From Dipteris shenzhenensis (lineage: Eukaryota > Polypodiophyta > Polypodiopsida > Gleicheniales), in NCBI GenBank assembly GCA_047967505.1, contig CM106538.1: DNA of 64,000 nt; one strand, 5' to 3'. The notes beneath the pieces were generated by a model, which was not told the origin of the DNA, made no database searches, and saw nothing but the letters and a program-made list of their open reading frames with translations. Below are positions 51,976 to 64,000 of the stretch, in pieces; positions within the stretch are counted from its first letter, which is position 1, and the number at the start of each line of letters is the position of its first letter. The translations under genes were made by a program, and so were the position numbers.

Positions 51976-54080
51976 GATATTTAAAACAGTAGATTTTCAA
52001 GTCACTTTCTCTTTCATTGCACTCTTCTTTGATCTTATTAAATCTTTGACTTACATGCTTTAGCTTTAGGGTTTAGGATTTTGCTACATTACTTACTTTC
52101 TACTCTCCTCCTGGTTGCGATCCAATGGATCATTTGATAGTTATTTTAGAAGTGGATCAAATAATCACTAGTCTATTAGAGTCGGTGGCCAAGCATCTAA
52201 AAAATCATGAGCACAAAAGGTGGACACAATCTCCTTTAAACCAATATGAAAGAGACCAATTTGCTACAATACAAAGCCAAGAGTCACAAGCACTTGCCAA
52301 AGTTCAACATCCAAGACAAGAACTACAAGTTTTTAGGGCAAATAGGGATGAATAATATAGTTTAATTTATACAAATATCATTGGGAGCTCTTGTGTGGGA
52401 GATATCATCAACATGAGGCTCTTGACAATATTGGTAGATAGAGAGATTTGAGACCGAATCTATAATTCTTTAATAGTATTTAATATTTATAATATGTTCC
52501 ATGGAGAGGCTGTGGAGCAAGCTCAAGAGAAAGTGAAATTTGACATAGATTTTGCAAATCTTTACACTTTGCAAGAAGGCTTACAGTGGCCAATTTTTGT
52601 AAGAAGGCTTGTAGTTGCTAATTTTTGTACTTCGCCTTAGTGACCTTCCATAATGAAGGTTAAGTAATACTTATAGCTTTTTACAGTCCCTATAACATAT
52701 TACGTTAAATTTTATAATTTTCCTTGAATTCTCTTATAAAATTTGTAAAATTTAGCCATTTTAAAGTCACTTTTGTATAAAGTTATAATCTCTTTTTAGA
52801 TTGATAGATGCCATTTTAAAGTCACTTTCTCCTATCTGCCTCTTTGGATTCCATAATGTTTTGTAGCATTAAATGTTAGAATGTTTCATGGGGGGTTTCA
52901 AATTATCTTTGACTTGCCTCTTTGAATTTTTGAATGTTTTGTAGCATTCAACATATATTTAGAATGTTTTGTAGCATTAAATTTCATGGAGGAGTTGTTA
53001 CACTGTTTTAGGTAGGAGGAGAGGGAGAGAAGAGAAGGCATCCTCTTTAACCACCTCTTCTCCCTTCATTTGTTTGCATGCTTCTCTATTTCATGCTTTG
53101 TTTCAAAAATATACCTTTGGAATGCAAAATGCCAAGCAATGATGGTTCATGAGGGAGAAAATTTTCCCACCACCTTAGGTAGTAGTGAGGAAAAGGTGCA
53201 ACAGTTACTCGTAGGTTTAAGTCCTTCCACAAGGGACAACCTCATATGAGAATATACAAAGCAGAGAGAGCAAAGCAAAGTCAAAGCACTTGCCTCCATC
53301 TCTATCTACCAAGGGACTTCAAAGGCTAGGGAGAGGGAGACAGCAGACTGTAGATGATCTTCCATGGGAGGTGAACGTACTATTGCCAAAAATGGCTCCC
53401 AAGCTTCCATGACCCCACCCTATGATGTTGATGATCATAGTCACATCATCATGGATTGATGAGGTAAAAAGGTCATCAACCAAAAGCACCACCTCCGCAG
53501 CTTTGCATCCAAGAGAGTCATGGAGGACTTTAATACTAGCCTACAAAGAAAAAGGATTGGATGTTATAGTGGTTATAATTTTTGATGCCAAATGAGAAAG
53601 AGTTTGGATGTTGGATAAGATGTATCAAGTACTTAAATAAAGAAAAGATCAAATCTGTAAGGCAACTAGATGTGGAGAAGGTTGGGCTCATCACCAAGAT
53701 GGCTAGAAGAAAGTTAAGAAGGAGATGAAGAAGGAGCCCAAGAATGGTGAGAGGTGATAGCTAGGGTGGCTAAAGTGGGCCAATCCCACTTAGGTTCACA
53801 AGGCAAGGATACCTTCCTTAAATGTTTTGTAAATTCACCACTATTTGTTTTTCTTTAGTATATTTGGATTGTAGCATCTAAATCATTTGAATTTACATGT
53901 ATCCATCTCAAAATGGGAAGGGGGTGTATGGAGGAGGTACGTACATACACTTACCAAAATGATACAGCTGCACTATACAACACGCTTGAGCAAACGGTAA
54001 TATCTTCAAACTATAATTATTTATTTCCAAATGCATAAAATGAACAAGTTTATAGAAGATTACTAACCTCTAACATGTGT
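51976..54080. other. AT-rich stretch without a recognised gene
   Basis: A 76-codon frame at 52125-52355 is Gln-rich and matches nothing I know. Near 52575-52620 and 52785-52985 short phrases (aagaaggcttgtagttgctaatttttg; gaatgttttgtagcatt) recur two or three times. Confidence 0.4.
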
Positions 54081-56460
54081 GCTTGTTGAGTAGCCCCAAC
54101 ATATAGACAAAGCCTTGGCAAAAAATGCGAGTTTAGACGTTTTGAACTTTTTTTACGCTTTTAATTTAAAAATACATATTTTCTTATTAAAAAACTTACT
54201 TTAAAAACAATGAAAGTTAGTATTTTATTTTTATCTACTCGATAGACCCCCATTTGTATAGAGTCCCTATTCAAGTAAGCTTTAGCTAACATAAAGGTGG
54301 GTATTTTATTTTTCTTAACCCATTATCAAGCAACGAATGAACATGGTCGATTTATATGCTCAGCTATGACAAAATTGTGGTAGAGATACATGTGTATCAA
54401 ATTGACCACATCGTCTATTTGAGACAATTATCTTAAGAAGGCGTGCATCTTTAAGAGACCCTATGTGCACACGTCCTAGTGGGTGTTCTTTCTATCCTCA
54501 TGAGCATAAAAGCAATCATGCACTCAATTTGAAAGAGAGAGACAATGACAACCCTAGATTTTTTGGTCACATTATAAATTTTAATAATCCCTACAATGGT
54601 GTTGTACATCTTTTAATCTATTTCTTTTACATTTATCTACATTTAAATGTTTTTATTTTAGATAGAAGGAGATATTGATGCCCTCATGGTGGTTAAAGAA
54701 TAGAAAGCAAAGCTACATAATTCCCCAAAGATTAGAATTCAAGGAAATGTATTCCATGTCACTACTTAATGGTTCATTTAAGCATACGATCTATTGAAAG
54801 TAGTAGCACTATCTCCTTTGCAAAAAAAGATTGAGACTACAAAATGACGGACTTGTTATGGATATGAATTTGTAGTTAAATCTAGAGGATCAAGAAAATT
54901 TATAATGTGATCAAGAGAGAGAAAAATAATTAAATTGCTTTGAGGGCTCCACTCCACTTATATGATACAAATCAAATGACTACAAGCTTTTAAAACTATG
55001 AGCATTGTATTTGGAACTTGGTTGGGAGATCAAAAAGGTAAATTTACTTGAGGATTGTGGGATATAGGTGGAACTTAGTTGGGAGGTCAAAAAGGGAAAT
55101 TTACTTGAGGATTGTGGGATATCTACTGTAGAAGATGTCATTCAAGGATCCTATAGTATGAAGGGTAATCTAATCAACACAAAGAAAAAGAAGGAAAGAA
55201 GAGGTCATTTGTTGTAGATCATTAAAATCCAAAGGATTGGGAAGCAACCAAAGATTTATAAGGATGGAAAGACCAAGAGAACTATTAAGAAGGTAAGTGA
55301 CAAGGTTGGTAGGAATCTCAAAGTAAGGATTTATACAAGTTATTAGAAAATAAGGACCCAATGTGTACTTAAAGTGAATATATCAGAGAAAGATAGAGTG
55401 ATGTTTGAGGAGAATTTCACAAGATGAATCCTTTACTCCATAAGAAATTTGAAATTTATATGTTTAATTATTCAATACTCTTACAAAAATGTATATAGAG
55501 AATACAAGGATTTTTGTGTGGAGATATTAGTTAAAACCTACTTGAATAGGGACCCTACACAAGCACATATCTCACTGCCTAATAACGCGTTATTTATAAG
55601 TTAAAAGTTGCTTGAATAGGGATTATATGCAAGCAAGAGGCTCGCAATGGCTCCTAGATCTTCTAAAAATTATAACTCAACATGTATGTTAGAATCAAGC
55701 ATGGGTTGTCATAGCATAGGGACAAAGTTCCAAAGAAACCTCATTTGCAATGGAAAATCGTTTCACATTGTATGAAAACATAATGAATGAAAGGGTTTTT
55801 GAAAAGTTAATGTATTAAACAATGTGTATGCCTTTGCATTTTTTGCAAGTACATAGTCAAATTAATTCATCTACATTTGTAGGAATATCTTTGGACTGAT
55901 AACCCCATTCTTTGGTAGATTGATGGACATGGATGGCTTACTATATAAGTGATTTGTGTTTTGGTCATGTAGACAAATGATGGAACTCACAATGGTTTTG
56001 TGTTTTGGTTATGTAGGTGAGGCACTTTTGGCAATGAGCAATGATCTTTTACAGGTTGTTTTAAAGTCAAAATATAAGAAGAAGAGAAACCAATGAAGTG
56101 ATAAAATTATGCATTTCTCTTTACGAAACTTTCCACCAATTTACCCCATTCGTTTACCCCCTCCCCTCCTCCGTTTCCACTAATTAATAGGGTTTAGGAT
56201 TTTTTAAATATTTGAGGGGACCTATTGGATAAAGAGAAATAAATACCCACCTTTCTATTAGTCGAACCATTCTTAAATAGGAACCCTACACAAGTGAGGG
56301 TCTCATCACCTAATAATGGGTCCAAAAAAATAAAATACCCCTTTTCATTTTTTTATGAGTTGAACAAGGGCTCTACAAAAGTGGGTCTCATTTCATGATA
56401 AGGGGGGTCAAAATACTCACCTTTTTGCTAGTTAAAATACCCATGGCTTTGCCATAGCTA
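54081..56460. repeat. Scattered copies of an old repeat
   Basis: Variants of a phrase 'ttgaatagggaccctacacaagtgagggtctca' and 'aaaatacccaccttt' occur near 54240-54310 (reverse orientation), 55530-55620, 56240-56330 and 56355-56445. They look like fragments of one old interspersed repeat. A 45-bp direct repeat (cttggttgggagatcaaaaaggtaaatttacttgag…) lies at 55018-55065 and 55076-55124. No gene is recognised. Confidence 0.5.
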
Positions 56461-56499
56461 GATCATGCATTAATAGATACAACATGACCAACACGGTCT

Positions 56500-58560
56500 T
56501 TGAAATGGAATCAACCATACGATTGATTTGATGCTCACTAGGATAGGAGAGATCATCCACAAGGATGTGTGAACATAGGGTACCTTGAACATACATGCCC
56601 TCTTGCAATGGTCATCTTAAATCAACCATGTTATCGCTTATCTAAAGATAAATTACGTGGAAACACAGTACAGTTGCTCCCATGCCACAAGTTCTAGATA
56701 CATCCGTTGGTATGGTACTGGTACAACAATCCTTTCAAATTAACCACACAATTGATTTGGAGCTCATGAGGATAAACAAGGTTATGTTTCAACAAAGTCT
56801 CTCTTGATGAGACATAACTTCTTGTAGTAGTCCAATCAAATCAACCTTGTGGTTGATTTGAACCACATAATCCTTTGCCATGGTTTTTCCATGCTTGAGA
56901 ATGTCTTTATAAATGTAGCAGGACCAAAACACCCATGGGCCTTGTGTCTCCCTTTAAAACTGACCCCATAATTAATTGGATGCTTATGAGGATAAAAGAA
57001 ATCATCCCACATAATATGTGTGCACATAGGGCCTTTTGAAGCTGCACGCCTTCTTACAATAGTCATCTCAAATCGACCACATGGTTGATTTGAGACACAT
57101 GCACCCTACTCCAATTTTTGATAGCTAATGCACATCAATGATTGAAGGTACATTGCCCTAATAGGTACACAATATGTTCAAAATATTCATGGCTCATGTT
57201 TATTCAAAAATTATGGGGATAGAAGAGATCTTGCACCAAGAAGTGTGCATATAAGGTCTTAAAATTGACCACATTATTGATTTAAGACACATGCACCTCT
57301 ATGTAAAGCTCCATGGATCTAGCATCCCAAATTAAACGTTGAGATACATGCATGGTTCTATCATAACTAAAGAGATATTGGCTCCATTGAAGATGCATAT
57401 CTTATTATTGTAGTAGTCTACTCAAATTGACCATGTGGTCGATCTAAACCACATGCACCTCAACCATCTCCATAGCAAAAGTAGGGCCTTGTCATGACCA
57501 AAACATCTATGGTCCCTTGTCTCTCCCTTCAAATCGATCACACTATCAATGATGTCATTAGGATAGAAAAGATCATCCACAAGTATGTGTGCACATAGTG
57601 TCACTTGAACATGCATGCCTTCTTGCTAATAGCCATCTCAAAACAATTTAACCACGTATAGAAAGTGACTAGATGTTCAATGCTAATGTATATCAATGAA
57701 GTTACATTGATAGGACAACCTATATATATATATATATATATTCATATATATCAAATCGACCACACAAGCTCATGAGAATGAGAGAGATTACATGTCCAAC
57801 AAAGAATCTCTTAATGATGCAGATTCTTGTAGTAGTCTAATCAAATCAACCATGTGATTGATTTGAACCACGTGCAACATCCACCATGGCCTTTTCATAC
57901 GTAAAACATGACTTGATAAGTATAGCATAAACAAGACATCCATGGTTCTTGTGTCTCCCTTTCAAATTGTCCACATGATTGATTTGATGATTATGAGAAT
58001 AGAATACATCACCCATAAGGATGTGTATACAAAGTGTCTCTTGAAGATGCATGTCTATCTATAACAGTTATCTTGAATTAATCACGTCATAGTCAATTTG
58101 GAACTCATGTAGCCCTAAACTAGTTTTGTCATAGCTAATGCATATTAATGAAGGTGCAGTGCCCTAATATGTACACCATATTCAAAATAACATGGTTCTT
58201 GGCCATGTGGTAAATTTGAAGCTCATGAGGTTAGAAAACAATATGTGAACATGGTCTTTCTTGAAGATGCATAACTTCTTGTAGTAGTCCAGTCAAATCG
58301 ACCATGTGGTCGATTTGAACCACATGCAACTCCACCATGGTTTTTCCATACTTGAAGCATGCCCTGATAGGTATAGTATGACTAAACCGTCCATTTCCCT
58401 TTTCAAATCAACCATATGGTTTATTTTATGCTTACACAGATACAAGAGATCATCCACAAGGATGTGTGCATATTGGATTGCTTGAAGATGCATGCCTTCT
58501 TGCAATAGTCATCTTAAATCAATCATGAGGTCAATTTGAAATGTCCAAAGCATCCATAGT
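56500..58560. repeat. Diverged tandem repeat family, about 430-590 bp apart
   Basis: Four or more units, anchored near 56836, 57422, 57846 and 58293, share gtggttgatttgaaccacatgc, ccatggtttttccata, catggtccttgtgtctccctt and gatcatccacaaggatgtgtgcac. The minus strand of each unit encodes a similar peptide with HILVDDLFY, H(K/Q)INH, DLKG and MWFKSTTWSI, though no frame is fully kept. A related piece lies at 54463-54600 in plus orientation. Confidence 0.75.
57719..57742. repeat. TA microsatellite
   Basis: About eleven TA units in a row within the tandem repeat region. Confidence 0.9.
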
Positions 58561-60380
58561 TCTTCTCTCTTCCACCCCTGCTTAACAGGAGATTAGGGGA
58601 TGTTGGAGTTGGCAATGTAGAACTCAACTTAGTGAGCTAATGTGGTAGAAGCAATAGACATTCAAAGGGTGTCGAGACAAAGAAGAGCTCATAGATTTTG
58701 GAAGGGAGCATGAATTCTCCATGAATTCAACAATAATGACCAATGGTGGAACATACAACACCAAGTTAGCTAAGAGTAGAATTAGAAGTTGTGAGCTCGC
58801 CCTTGTGTAGTTGGTGAGGCTCCTATTTAGATTCAATATTTAGGAGTATTAAGAGTAGTAGGCTATTGTTAAATTGCAAAGATACTTTGGTAGCATTAAG
58901 CTAGAAGGTCTAGTTCAATCTGAGGGCTCATAGAGCTTCCAATCTACATGAGGCAAAGGGAAGGTGAGTTTGAGTCATGGTTTGAGTGGAACTAATTATG
59001 CAACCACGAGCTATTGCACTATGATATCACCACGAGCTATTGCACTATGGATATCACTTTAAAATACAATTAGCATTTGGTTTTCTTCAATTGTCTATTT
59101 CTTTCTGTTTGAGCACTATGTGCCTTTCTTCATACAATTTTCCTACTGGGTGTATTGCTCTATGTTAGTTGTTTTGACGTCCCTTTCTATTCAACTCGCA
59201 ACTGAACATAGCAATCCAAAGACTGCAAGAAAGAACATCTTCATCTATGAACTCCTATGCACCAAGCTCGAACAAGGGTGCCTAGTTATTAGTCAACTCA
59301 AAAATAGAGAAAAAGGCCATCAACCTTTGGCAATCCTACTAAGGAAGTGATGAACTGAAAGTGTTGAGTGGGTAGCATAGAAGTCCAAGAGCATAGTTGC
59401 CACCAGTAGTAGTCCATGCTAACCCGAGTACAGTAGCTACTTAGTTTAGCAAATGACTACAAATGATATCTCTTAGGATAGTCTGAGGGTATCAACATCT
59501 TGCGAGCTTGCTTGATGACTGATAACTGAACTAAGGAGTACGCTATAAAGTGGCTCTTGATATCATTCACTTGTTTCTAGAATGTTTGACATGTGCTTGG
59601 TGAGGAGAGAAAGTTATTTGGCAAGATGAGAGAAATACTTACTAAGAGGCCATAAACATTGGTAGAATATGGAAGATGAGGAAGCTGCCATGAATTACTA
59701 CAAGATACCATACAGACACTAGAAGTGAGCCAATTCTAAATATACATCTAAGATGACTTGAAGTTGTCAATAGAGACGAAGTTTTTAGGTGTTGGCAAGA
59801 AGATTCTAAGCAATCATCCACAGAGAGTCTCCATTCTGAAGACTCCAATAGGTCATGATGTAGACCGAACTATGAGCACCATTCTCCAAGCTGGTGCTAC
59901 AAATCTGATTCTAAACCTACACATGTTTCTAGCAGGATTCAATGACAGAAGTTCACACATGTCAAAGGTAGAAGAACAAGAGACTCAACATAGTCATAGC
60001 CAAGCTTCTAACCAGGATTCAAAGCATACCCATAAAAGTGGGGTGTCATGACATTAGTCACTATCATGGTGAAGGACATTTAGTCCTACCCCATCGTCAA
60101 GAAATCAAACACCAAGTCTAGCACTAGTATAGGGATGTAGCCATAAGCATCATCAGAGGCCGAGGCCAGCAATACCAAAGGCTCCATTGGATAGTCGAAG
60201 GATGCTAGATTCTTCAGCAAAACAAAGGGACATCCCCACGAGCATGTCCATATAAGGGAGTGTCACCATGAATATTGTGGAATTTGTTCCAATATGTGTT
60301 GATGAGTCTATTTGTTGCTATGCTAAAAAGAAGATGCCAGAATTAAATTAGGTTGAACCCAAGTCTAAGAACAAGGAAGC
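58561..60380. other. Stretch without a clear gene
   Basis: Short frames only. Bases 59758-60051 give a 97-codon plus-strand frame rich in His, Ser and Gln toward its end. It lies upstream of the gypsy pol remnant and could be decayed gag, but no gag motif is visible. Confidence 0.4.
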
Positions 60381-63300
60381 ATGACTACCAAGGCAAGGGT
60401 AATGGAAAAAATGGGAAAGATAAAAATCAAGGACCTTCATAGATTTGTTGATATGTTTGCAATGGTAACCACACAAAGGATGAATGCCCTTTGTGGTAGA
60501 AGCATTTGGAATTACTCCAAAGCAACAACGAAAGATGAGAAGTTGACCCTGGATGCCAAACAATTTCAGCTAAGTTTCAGAATTCAATTGATTCTCATGC
60601 AGTAGCTCATTCACAACAACAAGCCATTAATGAAGATGGCATAGCCTCACCTACGAGTGATCTCAATTGGAAGGCATAGAAGCAAATTGCCTCCTAAATC
60701 ACTCAGGAATTGAAAGGGAAATTCCATAGTGGACATACGTCCTAATTTAAGTAGTGCCACTAGCAAACAACTTGGGAGAGGCCTCTACAAGTCAGAGTCT
60801 CGGGAAATCCACAGTTCTAAAGGAGACCCGAGTCCTGAAATGTCAAAAGCATGGAAAATTTTCCAACAAATGAAGGTCAATCTCGCTGTCATAGAGTTAC
60901 TCAAAATTTCACCTTATTACATTGATTTTCTATTGCAACAACTTCAAGCTAAAGAACCCATTGTCAACATTATGGATTCACTAGTCGCCATTCCCATCAT
61001 TGATATTCCAATGGTAGACGACCAAATTTCCATGATTACTGTTAAAATTAAAAAGCAAAAGGCTTCAAGAGTTATTGTGGATGGTGGTTCTAGAGTGAAT
61101 ATCATTGTTGCAACTATGGTAAATAGGTTGCAGCCGAAGAATATGAAGCCATCTTCATTCTGAGTCCAAATGGCTAATCAACGACTTGTGGAACCTATAG
61201 GTATGCTTTCTGATGTTGTTCAGACTATTGATGGTAATCATTGTACCATGAGTTTGTTGGTTATTCCCATGGAAGAGAATTCATATCCCTTATCATTAGG
61301 AAGACCTTGGTTGAAAAGTGCGAAGGTATTACATGATTAGGGAATGGAGTTGATGACAATCAAAACTATAGATAAGGAAAATATGGATTCCAACCAATTC
61401 AAGTATGGTGCCTAAAAGTTACAGACCTCAAGATTTGGAAAACAAGGATCAGTCTCTATAAGATGTTAAAACTCAACTTATGGAGCTTCAAATCTTATGA
61501 GTAGGAGAACTTGACATCTTGTAGACAGCTGTCATCTAAAATATAAAATTAATTGCTATGCAAGAACACTTGTATCCTAGCAATTTCATTGAAAATATGG
61601 TTAGGAAGAGAGAAATTGCTAATCCTCGACTCAAAATTACTGTGTTCAGCTCTAAACAGTTACTTTCAGAGCCAACTTAAGAGTTGGATCTTGGATTAGA
61701 ACAAGAGCCAAAAATAGTGGTCATCAGTGCTTTTGTGGTTGATGATTATTTGAATGAAGTTAAGAACATGTTCATGTAGTATAAGGATGTTTTTGCATGG
61801 AGCCATGTAGATTTAATAGGAATTCCTACAGAGATTTGCCAGCATAGAATCCCCTTGATACCTGATGCCAAACCCATTAGGCAATGGAGATATAGAATGA
61901 ACCCAAATTATGCTAAGAAAGTTGAAGCCAAGTTAGATAAGCTCATTCAAGTAGGTTGAAAAATGGGAAGCTTTGAGTTTGTGTGGGCTACAGGAAGTTA
62001 AATGGCCCAACCTTTTCTTATTCCATTCATAGATAGTATACTTAATCAATTGTAGGACATGAGATCTACTCATTCATGGATAACTATAGTGGCTACAATT
62101 AGATTTCTATTGCACCAAAAAGTTTTGCAAACTAAAACTAATTTTTTTACTGATTGGGGTGTGTATGCCACTTAGGTTATGACCTTTGGACTCAAAAATG
62201 CACCTTCTACATTTTAGAGATTTATGGTTGAAACCTTCTATATCTGATTGAGTTTATTGCCATCTATTTGGACGATTTCTGTGTTTGCTCAGTTGTTTCT
62301 ACTCACCTACAATATTTGAGTAAGTCCTTTGATAGGTGCACAAGTTGGTATTTCTATGAATCCAATAAAAAGTGTTTTCTATGTCTGAGTTGGTATATTG
62401 CTTGGTCATTTAATATCTAAAGATGGAATCAAGACTGAGCCAGGAAAAATTAAGGCTATAGAATCTATGCTTGAGCCAACTACTTTGACTCAACTAAGAT
62501 CTTTTGTTGCATTTATCAATTTCTACAGGTGTTTTATTTGGGACTTTGCTAAGATAGTTGCTCCATTATATGAGCTCATTAAGAAGGATGTAATGTTCTA
62601 ATGGAATCTTGAGTTGTCCAAGGTTTTTCATACACTAAAACAAAAAGCCGCCAAAACACCCATTCTTAGATGACCAAGATGGGATGCCATATTTCATGTG
62701 CATGTGGATGCTTTTGGATATACCATTGGGATTATTTTAAGTCAACCCAAGGGAAATATGGATTACTTGTTTACTATGTGAGTAGACTAATGACCGAGTA
62801 TTTGTTGGGTAATCAATTTATTTTCTATGTGGATCATCAAGCTTTGTTGTATCTTATCAACATAACTATCACTCAATGTAGGTTGGTGAGATGGATGCTT
62901 TTATTGCAAGAATTTAATTTCATGATTATTCATAAGCCTAGTAAAGCACTTGTACGAGCAAATTGTTGTCTAGACTTCCACACCAAACAATCGAGTCAAG
63001 GATTACTACCAAGCTTCTTGATGCTAATCTCTTTGCTATTGATATGAAGAATTGTTACAATATTTATCTTAGGGTATTTCTTGAGCAAATGCCAAATTAG
63101 TGTAGGCAAATTCCTATCAAGGCCTGGAAATATAGTTTGATTGGTGGTTAGTTATATTGCCAATGTGTTGATGGTGTATTATGTTGGTGGATTTTGCCAC
63201 ACAAGTGCACCATAGTGCTTGTTGCTCAGGCTCATAAAGGTCTTGCTAGAGGTCATTTTGCAAGAGCTCTTACAACTTGAAAAGTGTTGCAAGTAGGAAT

Positions 63301-63999
63301 GTGGTGGGGCATTCTATTTTGGGATGCATATGTTTAGTGTGATGCTTGTTAATGTGGAAGCAGGATGCTTCTGCTTGATTACATGCCTTTGCAACCCGCT
63401 AAACCTTGGGAAGCTATTCAATAATGGGGCCTCGACTTCATTGGTCCTCTAAAGATAACTAAAAATCAAAATAAGTACGTTATTATTGCTACTGATTATG
63501 TGATCAAGTGGGCTTAAGCAAAAGTTACCAAGGTAACTCAGCTCACTACTGCTAATTTCCTCTTTGACAAAATAATCTACAGATATGGCTGTCCTATCAT
63601 CTTTGTAGTGATTAAATCACTCATTTTATGAATGCAGTATTTGAAAACTTCACAAAGGAGTTCATGATTGTTCATTGGGTGGCTACTACTTACTACCCTA
63701 GATGTAATGGACATCCACTAACAAAACTTTGAAGCTTATACTTACAAAGACAATCAATTCTAATTGCACTAATTGGGATGCCAAATTGCATGCAACATTG
63801 TGGGCATATAGAACTGCTTATAAGGTCACAACGAATTTTACTCCATTTTTTATGCCCTTTGGATTGGAAGCTATAGTTCTAGTTGAGTTTATAGTCCTGA
63901 GTTTATGTGTATCTACTGAACATGAATTGGGGGAACCTCTCATAGTGTGGTTGTCTATACACCAGCATCTGTGTCATTGTTGGTAAGAACAGCTTGGGG
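60381..63999 (+). pseudogene. Old Ty3/gypsy gag-pol remnant
   Basis: Order of pieces: a zinc-knuckle trace (CNGNHTKDEC, near 60440-60475); an aspartic protease region 60729-61163 with SRVIVDGGSRVNII where DGGSxxNI is typical; LSLGRPWLKSA; then RT pieces DVFAWSHVDLIGIP, HRIPLIPDAKPIRQ, WRYRMNPNYAKKVEAKLDKL and FGLKNAPSTF. Next IKTEPGKIKAIE and TQLRSFVAFINFYRCFIWDF, RNase H words (YFVDHQALLYLI-like) and integrase words WGLDFIGPLK and YVIIATDYVIKWA. In-frame stops number more than twenty. The RT active site reads AIYLDDF-like only after a frame change near 62265. It runs off the right edge and is the oldest element here. Confidence 0.85.
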
Positions 64000-64000
64000 A

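Overview
This window looks like plant nuclear DNA from a species with a large, transposon-rich genome. A gymnosperm, fern or lycophyte would fit best; the sequence does not settle which. Almost all of it is nested LTR retrotransposons (Ty1/copia and Ty3/gypsy), LINEs and simple or tandem repeats, most broken by stops and frameshifts. I see no bacterial operons, rRNA, tRNA or CRISPR.

One host gene can be read through the transposon debris, on the minus strand. It is a class I SAM-dependent methyltransferase of the EEF1AKMT4-like plant family. Exon 1 (38512-38329) is separated from exon 2 (17268-17155) by a 21,060-bp intron. Exons 3 to 7 follow closely at 16836-16768, 16544-16525 (20 nt), 16292-16240, 16023-15993 and 15890-15809. 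All seven join in frame through GT-AG sites and give about 184 residues. The last 60 or so residues are not seen and probably lie left of the window, across a seventh intron of more than 15.8 kb. Nearly everything from 1 to 38328 is therefore probably intronic.

Layout: 1-6280, a copia 3' end followed by a tandem array of internally deleted copia units. 6280-8850, a possible LTR promoter, a degenerate GGTTAG tract and a gag-like pseudogene. 8850-13677, a minus-strand gypsy element with gag, protease, RT and RNase H, carrying stops. 13678-15727, a short gag-only copia-type element. 15809-17268, exons 7 to 2. 17946-18624, a non-autonomous hAT element with an 8-bp target duplication. 18697-25534, gypsy and copia fragments and an 88-bp minisatellite. 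25536-30240, a minus-strand LINE split by a gag-only copia element (27186-29463, TSD ACTAT). 30405-33253, copia and gypsy scraps. 33608-36391, a young internally deleted copia element (TSD ACTTG). 36397-38328, LTR scraps and the start of intron 1.

Right of exon 1: 38513-38930 holds a duplicated upstream region. 39648-45322 is a copia element with 147-bp LTRs and TSD ACTAC. 45712-50956 is a nearly full-length LINE with a 12-bp TSD and poly(A), whose tail lies in a nearly perfect 420-bp tandem duplication (50733-51572). 51573-60380 is AT-richer and holds old repeats, including a diverged tandem family at 56500-58560. 60381-63999 is a heavily decayed plus-strand gypsy pol gene.

Transposon coding calls rest on reading translated motifs by eye. 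LTR and TSD calls rest on sequence repeats seen directly. No alignments or database searches were run.
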